From Deltaproteobacteria bacterium (GTDB lineage Bacteria > Desulfobacterota > GWC2-55-46 > JADFVP01): 11,527 nucleotides of DNA. The notes under the pieces were generated by a model. The model made no database searches and had not been told where the DNA came from. It saw only the letters and a list, made by a program, of their open reading frames with translations. Shown piece by piece: positions 6,202-11,527 of the stretch; the first letter of the stretch is position 1, and every line of letters starts with the position of its first letter. The stretch lies in contig JAJRYL010000189.1 of assembly GCA_024275855.1 (NCBI GenBank), positions 1 through 11,527 of the forward strand. Direction: 5' to 3'. A program made the position numbers and the translations under genes.

Positions 6202-6317
6202 GTACTGGGTTAGGACTCAGGCAGGCCAGCATCAACTTTTGTTATTTTTTTATAGCTATATTTGTTTTGGGAAAGGACGGTAATCAAAGATTAGCAGCGT
6301 CCTTACGTTTATTATAA
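6198..6317 (+). CDS. Possible 39-residue hydrophobic small ORF overlapping the tyrA stop
   Basis: ATG 6198 overlaps the tyrA stop as ATGA, and the frame runs to TAA 6315-6317. The product begins MSTGLGLRQAS and has a hydrophobic stretch INFCYFFIAIFVLG that could form a short membrane segment. AAGGG (6190-6194) lies only three bases upstream of the ATG, which is close for a ribosome site. The hydrophobic codons derive from a T-rich run, and the second half overlaps a strong RNA hairpin. No family is recognised. It may be chance, or debris left by the insertion of the neighbouring gene. Confidence 0.18.
   Translation: MSTGLGLRQASINFCYFFIAIFVLGKDGNQRLAASLRLL
6273..6304 (+). terminator. Strong compound hairpin between tyrA and the inserted gene
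   Basis: AAGGACG (6273-6279) pairs perfectly with CGTCCTT (6298-6304), and TAATC (6281-6285) pairs with GATTA (6289-6293) around an AAA loop. Together this is a 12-bp stem with a small asymmetric internal loop. What follows is ACGTTTATTATAATGG, T/A-rich but not a pure T-run. It could end tyrA transcription or be a leader structure for the gene that begins 13 bases later. Confidence 0.5.
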
Positions 6318-6318
6318 T
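6291..6318 (+). promoter_or_regulatory. Possible promoter of the inserted gene
   Basis: A perfect TATAAT (6313-6318) has TTAGCA (6291-6296, four of six matches to TTGACA) 16 bases upstream. Transcription would begin near 6325, so translation from ATG 6329 would be almost leaderless. The -35 overlaps the right arm of the adjacent hairpin. In AT-rich DNA such matches arise often by chance. Confidence 0.3.
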
Positions 6319-6760
6319 GGAAGATATTATGAACTATTTTTCCTTCAAAAGAGCACTGTTCCAGTTGAACAGAAAAAGAAATAGAGAGCAGAAAATATTA
6401 TCAAAGTTGATTGCTGATGCCCAAGAAGAACATGGACCGGAAGTCTGGAATGAGATCTATCAAACTGAGGGTTTTGATTTACGTATGGCAAATGATAAGA
6501 TTTCATATCTAACTAGTCGATATCTTATATTAAAAGCAGAAAAAATGCGTCTTACTATGCCACATCAAACAGATAAGGGTGAAGACTGGGAGTGGAGTCA
6601 ATATGTTCGTGACTGGTTATTAACAACAAAAGGCGATAGAGAGGTTCGTAAACAAATTAAACAAGTTGAAAAAGAACGTCTTGATCATTTTTCCAAGTGG
6701 GTAACAATGTTAGTTGGGCTTCTTGGAGCTATTACAGGATTGGTAGCAGTAAGTAGATAA
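6317..6760 (+). CDS. Hypothetical protein with C-terminal membrane helix, likely acquired
   Basis: Function unknown; no named domain was recognised. The 147-residue product is strongly charged and helical over most of its length, with basic N-terminal helices (KRALFQLNRKRNREQK) and YLILKAEKMRL in the middle. A charged stretch (VRKQIKQVEKERLDHF) leads into one hydrophobic segment (about 128-145, WVTMLVGLLGAITGLVAV) at the very C-terminus. This suggests a tail-anchored inner-membrane protein facing the cytoplasm. From memory, small proteins with this outline occur scattered in bacterial genomes, but I cannot name a family. ATG 6329, with GGAAG five bases upstream, is an alternative start. The gene is visibly richer in A/T, with A/T-ending codons, than all its neighbours, and it splits tyrA from aroA, so horizontal acquisition is likely. 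Confidence 0.8.
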   Translation: MEDIMNYFSFKRALFQLNRKRNREQKILSKLIADAQEEHGPEVWNEIYQTEGFDLRMANDKISYLTSRYLILKAEKMRLTMPHQTDKGEDWEWSQYVRDWLLTTKGDREVRKQIKQVEKERLDHFSKWVTMLVGLLGAITGLVAVSR

Positions 6761-6790
6761 TGATGTTTGAAACTTTACTGGACTTTTAAA

Positions 6791-8125
6791 ATGCAACTTA
6801 TTACAGGCAGCGTGAGTGAAAAGAGAATTAAAGTAGAACCGGCGGAAAACGGGCTTGAGGGCACGGTAGCCGTTCCGGGCGACAAGTCCATCTCGCACCG
6901 CGCGGTAATGCTCGGCGCTATTGCCAACGGCACTACTGTTGTTACCAATTTTCTGCCCGGCGAGGACAATATAAGCACTATAAACGCCTTTCGTTCTATG
7001 GGTATAGAGATTGAACAGAACGGCACGGAGCTTAAGATACACGGCAGGGGTTTGCGGGGATTAACCGAACCGGCGGACGTAATAGACGCCGGAAACTCCG
7101 GCACTACGGCCCGTCTGTTATTGGGGCTTCTGTCCGCCCAGAACTTCTTTTCCGTTATTACCGGAGACGCCTCTTTGCGCTCTCGCCCTATGGGCCGCAT
7201 AGTAGAGCCGCTTCGCCTGATGGGCGCGCGTATTCAGGGCAGGGACGATACAAACCGCCTGCCGCTCGCCATAGTAGGTAAAGAGGTTACACTTGAGGGG
7301 CGTTACTACCCCACCCCGATACCGAGCGCGCAGTTAAAGTCAGCGATACTCTTTGCAGGACTCTACGCAGAGGGCGAGACAACGGTTAAGGAGTTAGCGA
7401 AGAGCCGCGACCATACCGAGCGCATGTTAAAACTTTTTGGCGCGGATATTACAGTCGATGAAGTAGGTACGACAATTACGCTTAAAAAGGCCGACAGATT
7501 GAGGCCGTGCAACATAACCGTACCGGGCGATATCTCTTCTGCCGCCTTCTTTATGGTGGCCGCTATGATAGTGCCGGAAAGCCGGCTTACTTTAACCAAT
7601 ACCGGAGTTAACCCCACGAGAAACGGAATATCGGCGCTGCTTAAAAAGATGGGCGGCAGTATTAAACTCGATAAGCAGAGCGGTCTTTCCGGCGAGCCGA
7701 CCGCCGATATTGCGGTAGATAGCAACACTCTTAACGGAGTAGAAATATCGGGCACCGAGCTGCTTCCGGCAATAGATGAGTTCCCGATACTCTGCGTTGC
7801 CGCCGCCTTTGCGAAAGGTTCTACAAAGATAACGGGCGCGGGCGAGCTGCGTATAAAAGAGTGCGACCGCATAGCCGTAATGGCAGAGTCCTTAACCGCC
7901 GTAGGTATAGAGTGCGAGGAAGAGGACGAGGGAATAATAATACACGGCACAGGAGGAAAGCGGGTGCGGGGCGGCAGGGTAGAGAGCCACGGCGACCACC
8001 GCATAGCGATGGCAATGGCGGTAGCCGGACTTATGACGCAAGAGGGCATAACGATAGACGGGGCCGACGCCGTTGATGTTTCGTTTCCGGGTTTCTTTCA
8101 AATATTGAACGGACTCAGGGTATAG
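6791..8125 (+). CDS. aroA: 3-phosphoshikimate 1-carboxyvinyltransferase (EPSP synthase)
   Basis: Transfers the enolpyruvyl group of phosphoenolpyruvate to shikimate 3-phosphate, the sixth shikimate step and target of glyphosate. Motifs in order: PGDKSISHRAVMLG (phosphate and PEP binding), DAGNSGTTARLLLG, SLRSRPMGRIVEPL, PSAQLKSAILFAGL, SRDHTERMLKLFGA, then DEFPILCVAAAFAKG, ELRIKECDRI, GDHRIAMAMAVAG and SFPGF near the end. Both halves of the inside-out barrel are complete. The start is uncertain: ATG 6791 (444 residues) has no good ribosome site, TTG 6767 would add 8 residues, and GTG 6812 (437 residues, VSEKRIKVEP) has AGG at 6805-6807 and fits typical N-termini. The original translation signal may have been altered when the upstream AT-rich gene arrived 30 bases before. 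Confidence 0.96.
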   Translation: MQLITGSVSEKRIKVEPAENGLEGTVAVPGDKSISHRAVMLGAIANGTTVVTNFLPGEDNISTINAFRSMGIEIEQNGTELKIHGRGLRGLTEPADVIDAGNSGTTARLLLGLLSAQNFFSVITGDASLRSRPMGRIVEPLRLMGARIQGRDDTNRLPLAIVGKEVTLEGRYYPTPIPSAQLKSAILFAGLYAEGETTVKELAKSRDHTERMLKLFGADITVDEVGTTITLKKADRLRPCNITVPGDISSAAFFMVAAMIVPESRLTLTNTGVNPTRNGISALLKKMGGSIKLDKQSGLSGEPTADIAVDSNTLNGVEISGTELLPAIDEFPILCVAAAFAKGSTKITGAGELRIKECDRIAVMAESLTAVGIECEEEDEGIIIHGTGGKRVRGGRVESHGDHRIAMAMAVAGLMTQEGITIDGADAVDVSFPGFFQILNGLRV

Positions 8126-8187
8126 ACTTTCTGTTATACAAAAGCGTACGAGAGAGACTGGGCGTTTAAGCTTGAAATTATTTTAAA

Positions 8188-8850
8188 ATGAAAAAAATCG
8201 AAAAGAGTAAAATAGTAATAGCTATAGACGGGCCGAGCGGGGGAGGAAAGAGCACGGTAAGCAGACTTATAGCCAAGCGGCTCGGCCTCTCTTACATAGA
8301 TACCGGAGCCATGTACCGTGCGGTCGCGCTTGCCCTGAATGGCGCTGATGTAGATATAGAGAACGCATCCGAACTCGAAGAGTTCTGCGCCTCTATGAGC
8401 GTAGAGTACTCCGAGAGTAATATAAAAGTTAACGGAACCGATTATACCGGCTCTATCCGTACGGAAGAGGCGGGACTGTTAGCTTCCATTTCATCGTCCA
8501 AAAGCTGCGTGCGCCGCGCTCTTGTCGAGTATCAGCGGGGGCTTGCCAAAGAGGGCGCGTTGGTTATGGAGGGGCGCGACATCGGTACGGTCGTGCTTCC
8601 CGATATCTCTTTAAAGTTCTTTTTAACCGCCTCCCACGAGGTGCGAGCTTTAAGAAGGCACGCCGAGCGCAAGGGTCTTGAACGCGAAGCGATCAGCGAG
8701 GCTATGAAAAAACGGGACAAGACCGACTCTACGCGTACCGACTCGCCGCTTGTTAAGGCCAAAGACGCGGTTGAAATAGATACGGGCGCACTCGATATAA
8801 ACGGTGTTGTCAGTCTCATACTTGAGAATATAGAACAGAGGTCTCGTTAA
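8188..8850 (+). CDS. cmk: Cytidylate (CMP) kinase
   Basis: Phosphorylates CMP and dCMP with ATP, recycling cytidine nucleotides from RNA and lipid turnover. The 220-residue product has the P-loop IDGPSGGGKST near its N-terminus, then YIDTGAMYRAVAL, EGRDIGTVVLPD, the lid region RALRRHAE, and a C-terminal RDKTDSTRTDSPLVKAKDA followed by DTGAL, all diagnostic of the cmk family. An in-frame TGA (8173-8175) lies shortly upstream, so ATG 8188 is the earliest ATG. No clear Shine-Dalgarno is seen. The 62-base gap from aroA has no terminator, so the two are probably co-transcribed. A cmk next to rpsA, here with ispH between them, is a widespread arrangement. Confidence 0.96.
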   Translation: MKKIEKSKIVIAIDGPSGGGKSTVSRLIAKRLGLSYIDTGAMYRAVALALNGADVDIENASELEEFCASMSVEYSESNIKVNGTDYTGSIRTEEAGLLASISSSKSCVRRALVEYQRGLAKEGALVMEGRDIGTVVLPDISLKFFLTASHEVRALRRHAERKGLEREAISEAMKKRDKTDSTRTDSPLVKAKDAVEIDTGALDINGVVSLILENIEQRSR

Positions 8851-8900
8851 ATGTCGAACTACCGGCATTAAGCGTCTCTTTCTATTCTGCCATAAGTTAA

Positions 8901-8925
8901 GGTCGCGTAAATAGACCGCTTTTTT
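8901..8925 (+). terminator. Weak terminator candidate after cmk
   Basis: GGTC (8901-8904) pairs with GACC (8914-8917) around a 9-base loop, followed by GC and a six-T run (8920-8925). The stem is short, so termination would be partial at best. It lies in the 132-base pyrimidine-rich gap between cmk and ispH. Confidence 0.35.
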
Positions 8926-8982
8926 CCCCTGTTATGCTATTTCCCCTGCCTTAATCGGTTTTTTTATAATAAGAGAGTCTTT

Positions 8983-9825
8983 ATGAAGATAAACGTAGCC
9001 AGAACGTCGGGCTTCTGCTTCGGTGTGAAGAGGGCGATAAAAGAGGCCGAGAAGTGCCGTTCCGCCACCGACGAACCTATTCATACGCTCGGCCCTATAA
9101 TACATAATCCTCAGGCGGTAAAAAAGCTTGAAGACTCTAAAATCTACTCGAAAGATACGATAGACGAGATAGATAACGGCACCGTAATCATCCGCTCGCA
9201 CGGTGTAAGCATGGACGAGTACGAACGGGTGCACGATAAGGGCCTTAGTATCGTTGACGCGACCTGTCCTTTTGTCAAAAAGGCGCAGAGCCTTGTAGCG
9301 CTGCTTGCCGAAGAAGGTTATACGGTAATAGTGGTCGGAAGCAAAACACACCCCGAGGTTCAGGGCATACTCAGCTACGGGCCCGAAAACATTATGGTTG
9401 CCGAAACCCCCGCCGACCTTGAGGATATGGGGCATATCAAAAAGGTGGGGATAGTCTCGCAGACCACACTGCCTACCGCCAAGTTAGAGGCGGTTGTCGC
9501 GCACTGCGTCTCTCGCAGTACCGAGCTGAAGGTATACAACACTATCTGCAACGCTACGTCTATACGGCAGGAGGAGAGCGAGGAGCTTGCACGCATCTCC
9601 GACGTTATGATCGTTGTCGGAGGACGCAACAGCGCCAATACCAAACGGCTCGTTGAGTTGTGCCGCACCATTCAGCCCGATACCTACCATATAGAGGTGG
9701 CCGGGGAACTTAACGCAAAGTGGTTCGATAACGCCGGTTCTACAGGTGTGACATCGGGCGCCTCAACGCCTACGTGGGTCATTGAAGATGTAATAAAGAA
9801 AATAAGATCGATAGACTCAAAATAA
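8983..9825 (+). CDS. ispH: 4-hydroxy-3-methylbut-2-enyl diphosphate reductase
   Basis: Last enzyme of the MEP isoprenoid pathway. It reduces HMBPP to isopentenyl and dimethylallyl diphosphate using a [4Fe-4S] cluster. The 280-residue product has the three cluster cysteines C12 (SGFCFGVKRA), C95 (VDATCPFVKK) and C189. It also has the diphosphate-binding histidines H41, H74 (RSHG) and H123, the catalytic glutamate E125 in HPEV, SQTT near 159-162, and the NSAN serine/asparagine pair near 216-219. All key residues are intact. ATG 8983 is preceded by AGAGAG (8972-8977). It sits between cmk and rpsA, a conserved order in several phyla; in some lineages IspH and S1 are even fused, but here they are separate. 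The gap to rpsA is 69 bases with no terminator seen. Confidence 0.97.
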   Translation: MKINVARTSGFCFGVKRAIKEAEKCRSATDEPIHTLGPIIHNPQAVKKLEDSKIYSKDTIDEIDNGTVIIRSHGVSMDEYERVHDKGLSIVDATCPFVKKAQSLVALLAEEGYTVIVVGSKTHPEVQGILSYGPENIMVAETPADLEDMGHIKKVGIVSQTTLPTAKLEAVVAHCVSRSTELKVYNTICNATSIRQEESEELARISDVMIVVGGRNSANTKRLVELCRTIQPDTYHIEVAGELNAKWFDNAGSTGVTSGASTPTWVIEDVIKKIRSIDSK

Positions 9826-9878
9826 TTTGCACTTTGGGTACTGCTATGGTATCTTGTTGATATTCAAAATAAAATCTT

Positions 9879-9884
9879 AGGGGG
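9879..9884 (+). promoter_or_regulatory. Strong Shine-Dalgarno of rpsA
   Basis: AGGGGG ends 10 bases before ATG 9895 and fixes the rpsA start. Along with the aroF site it is among the strongest ribosome sites in the window, in keeping with high expression of a ribosomal protein. Several neighbours (pheA, aroA, cmk) have none that is obvious. Confidence 0.7.
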
Positions 9885-9894
9885 TAACGTATTA

Positions 9895-10830
9895 ATGTTC
9901 GCAGAAGATCAGAAGTCCCGTGCAGGTGAAGCGGGTCCGAGTGAGTTTGAAAAACTTTTAAGTGCCGACCTGAAGGCTTTCAAGGAAGGCGACATCATTA
10001 CCGGTACGGTTATCGAGATGACCAAAGACTCGGTAATGATAGATGTAGGTTACAAATCCGAAGGTGTTGTCGCGCTTCGCGAGTTCAGAGGCGAAGACGG
10101 CGAGGTATCGATTAAAGTAGGCGATGAAGTCACCGTGCTTTTAGAAAAGCGCGAAGACGACCACGGTTACGTCAGGCTCTCCAAGAGCAAGGCCGACCAG
10201 TACAAGGTGTGGGACACGCTTATCGAGGCATGTGAAAACAATACACCCGTTCCCGGATGTATCACGCAACGCATCAAGGGCGGTTTTTATGTTGATGTAA
10301 ACGGAGTTACAGCGTTTCTGCCCGGCTCTCAGGTAGACCTTAAACCTGTTCGCAACCCAGACGCCCTGATAGGTCAGGAGTTCGAGTTCGTTGTGCTAAA
10401 GCACAACAGGCGCAAGAACAACGTAATCATCTCCCGCCGCACTATCTTAGAAAAAGAGCGCGAGGCGCTGAGGGAAATTACACTTGCCAACCTCGAAGAG
10501 GGTGCGCTTGTCGAAGGACTCGTTAAAAATATCACCGACTACGGCGCGTTCCTCGATCTTGGCGGAATAGACGGCCTTGTTCATCTTACCGATCTTTCGT
10601 GGGGCAAGGTTTCGCATCCGACGCAGATACTCAATATCGGCGATACGGTAACCGTTAAGGTGCTTAAGTACAATAAAGAAGACGGCAAGATATCTCTCGG
10701 TCTCAAGCAGACCAAGGAAGACCCGTGGCTCTCTGTCGGCGACAAGTACGAAAAAGGCGCGCGCGTAAGGGGCAGGGTAGTAAATATAACCGATTACGGC
10801 TGTTTTGTAGAGCTTGAGCAGGGCCTCTAA
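9895..10830 (+). CDS. rpsA: 30S ribosomal protein S1, N-terminal part ending at a premature stop
   Basis: S1 binds mRNA on the 30S subunit and helps start translation of mRNAs with weak ribosome sites. These 311 codons hold S1 (OB-fold) domain 1 (about 32-98), domain 2 (about 116-183), domain 3 (about 202-271, with NITDYGAFLDL and GLVHLTDLSW) and the first part of domain 4 (from about 288, NITDYGCFVELEQGL). The frame then meets TAA at 10828-10830, in mid-domain, where sister domains read DGIDGLVHIS or DGLEGLVHIS. The missing residue is most simply Glu, with GAA changed to TAA by one base. Domains 1-2, which anchor S1 to the ribosome, would survive, but RNA binding would be cut. Because S1 is usually essential, a sequence error or strain-level mutation is the likeliest cause. 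Confidence 0.9.
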   Translation: MFAEDQKSRAGEAGPSEFEKLLSADLKAFKEGDIITGTVIEMTKDSVMIDVGYKSEGVVALREFRGEDGEVSIKVGDEVTVLLEKREDDHGYVRLSKSKADQYKVWDTLIEACENNTPVPGCITQRIKGGFYVDVNGVTAFLPGSQVDLKPVRNPDALIGQEFEFVVLKHNRRKNNVIISRRTILEKEREALREITLANLEEGALVEGLVKNITDYGAFLDLGGIDGLVHLTDLSWGKVSHPTQILNIGDTVTVKVLKYNKEDGKISLGLKQTKEDPWLSVGDKYEKGARVRGRVVNITDYGCFVELEQGL

Positions 10831-11527
10831 GGGCTTGTGCATATCTCTGAAATGTCGTGGACGAAGATCAGGCATCCTTCGCAGAAGCTCAAGGTCGATG
10901 ACGAGATAGAGGTAATGATTCTCGACATAGACGCTGAGCACAAGCGTATTTCTCTCGGTCTCAAGCAGGTAGAGGCCAACCCGTGGGACGGCGCCGAAGA
11001 GCGTTATCCGAGGGGCAGCAAGATAACAGGCGTTGTCAAAAACATTACCGACTTCGGTATCTTCGTAGGTGTCGAAGACGGCATAGATGGCCTTGTCCAT
11101 ATATCGGATCTCACATGGAAAAAGGTGAAACATCCGAGCGAAGTCTACAAGAAGGGGCAGGAGGTAGACGCGCAGGTGCTCAACATCGACGCAAAGAACA
11201 GGCGTTTTTCACTCTCTACCAAACTTCTTGAGCGCAATCCGTGGGAAGGTGTGCAGGACAGGTATACCCCCGGCATGACTATTGACGGTCGCGTTACCAG
11301 TGTTGCCGACTTTGGCGCTTTTGTCGAATTGGAGGACGGCCTTGAGGGGCTCGTACATATCTCCGAACTGAACAGGGGCAAGAAAAAGGGCGACGAGGTC
11401 AATGTTAACGACATTGTAGAGGTAGAGATTCTGAATGTAGACCCTGAGGATAATAAGATCGGCCTCAGCATCCGGTGCGTAAAAGAACCCGCCCCGGTAG
11501 AAGCGCCTGTAGAAGAAGCCGCCGCGC
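10831..11527 (+). CDS. rpsA: 30S ribosomal protein S1, C-terminal part in the same frame (partial)
   Basis: The same frame stays open from the codon after the TAA to the window edge and clearly continues S1: the rest of domain 4 (GLVHISEMSW ... ISLGLKQ), all of domain 5 (about 373-443 in full-length numbering, NITDFGIFVGVEDG) and domain 6 (about 459-526, DFGAFVELEDGLEGLVHIS). An Ala/Pro/Glu tail follows, still open at the edge. There is no frameshift and no further stop, and domain spacing is intact, so a single stop is the only visible lesion. If translated alone it could restart at GTG 10837 or ATG 10852, but neither has a properly spaced ribosome site. With 544 codons visible, the full gene would match the six-domain S1 proteins of Gram-negative bacteria. 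Confidence 0.85.

Noticed and set aside
6804-6810. CAGGCAG near 6219-6225 and again at 6804-6810 as target-site duplication around the inserted gene
   Set aside because: A 7-base match 580 bases apart is expected by chance, the copies are not at clear insertion boundaries, and no transposase or terminal repeats are present.
7363-8049. Minus-strand open frame of 228 codons antisense to aroA
   Set aside because: The sense strand carries every EPSP synthase motif over the same span. The antisense product is Ser/Pro/Ala-rich, typical of a shadow.
8965-8970. TATAAT upstream of ispH as a promoter
   Set aside because: No -35-like hexamer at 16-18 bases upstream, and transcription would start only a few bases before the ATG.
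10828-10830. Selenocysteine or pyrrolysine recoding at the rpsA stop
   Set aside because: The stop is TAA; selenocysteine uses TGA and pyrrolysine TAG. The expected residue is Glu, one base away.
10693-10968. Direct repeat of an 18-base segment (10693-10710 and 10951-10968) as a mobile or recombination repeat
   Set aside because: The copies are 258 bases (86 codons) apart and encode the same LGLKQ turn at the ends of consecutive S1 domains, so they are ordinary domain repeats.
10447-11133. Minus-strand open frame of 228 codons antisense to rpsA
   Set aside because: It lies wholly opposite the S1 repeats, has low-complexity composition, and its length is explained by the biased codons of rpsA. 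No family resemblance was seen.

Overview
The window carries core, mostly plus-strand housekeeping genes: accA, then an aromatic amino acid block (pheA, a hisC-family aminotransferase, aroF, tyrA, aroA), then cmk, ispH and rpsA. This gene order, with a Thermotoga-type DAHP synthase and a bifunctional chorismate mutase/prephenate dehydratase, resembles that of Geobacter and other Deltaproteobacteria/Desulfobacterota. That placement is an inference from synteny recalled without a search. Coding DNA is of moderate GC with heavy ATA (Ile) use. Intergenic DNA is clearly T-rich.

Layout. Positions 2-91 are the last codons of an unrecognised upstream gene, followed by a terminator-like hairpin. accA (390-1355) supplies the carboxyltransferase alpha subunit of acetyl-CoA carboxylase. 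A 230-base gap holds a possible Phe-rich leader peptide and alternative hairpins before pheA. The aminotransferase gene hisC (2860-4002), aroF (4089-5102) and tyrA (5296-6201) follow, each behind a spacer with inverted repeats. An AT-rich gene of unknown function with a C-terminal membrane helix (6317-6760) sits between tyrA and aroA and looks acquired. aroA, cmk and ispH follow, and rpsA runs off the right edge.

Function. AroF makes DAHP at the entry to the shikimate pathway. AroA makes EPSP, the last step but one before chorismate. PheA and TyrA divide chorismate/prephenate into the Phe and Tyr branches, and the HisC-family aminotransferase probably carries out the transaminations. Cmk (CMP phosphorylation), IspH (last step of the MEP isoprenoid pathway) and S1 (mRNA binding on the 30S subunit) are the usual partners at the end of such clusters.

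Points that stand out: an in-frame TAA inside S1 domain 4 of rpsA, with the rest of S1 open in the same frame; a Tyr in AroF where the family has a metal-binding His; possible attenuator-like leaders ahead of pheA and hisC; a perfect 16-bp hairpin ahead of tyrA; and the foreign-looking gene inside the aromatic block. No mobile element, CRISPR array, tRNA or rRNA was seen. I found no clear new multi-gene system; the unusual content is in the leaders, the inserted gene and the two base-level anomalies.
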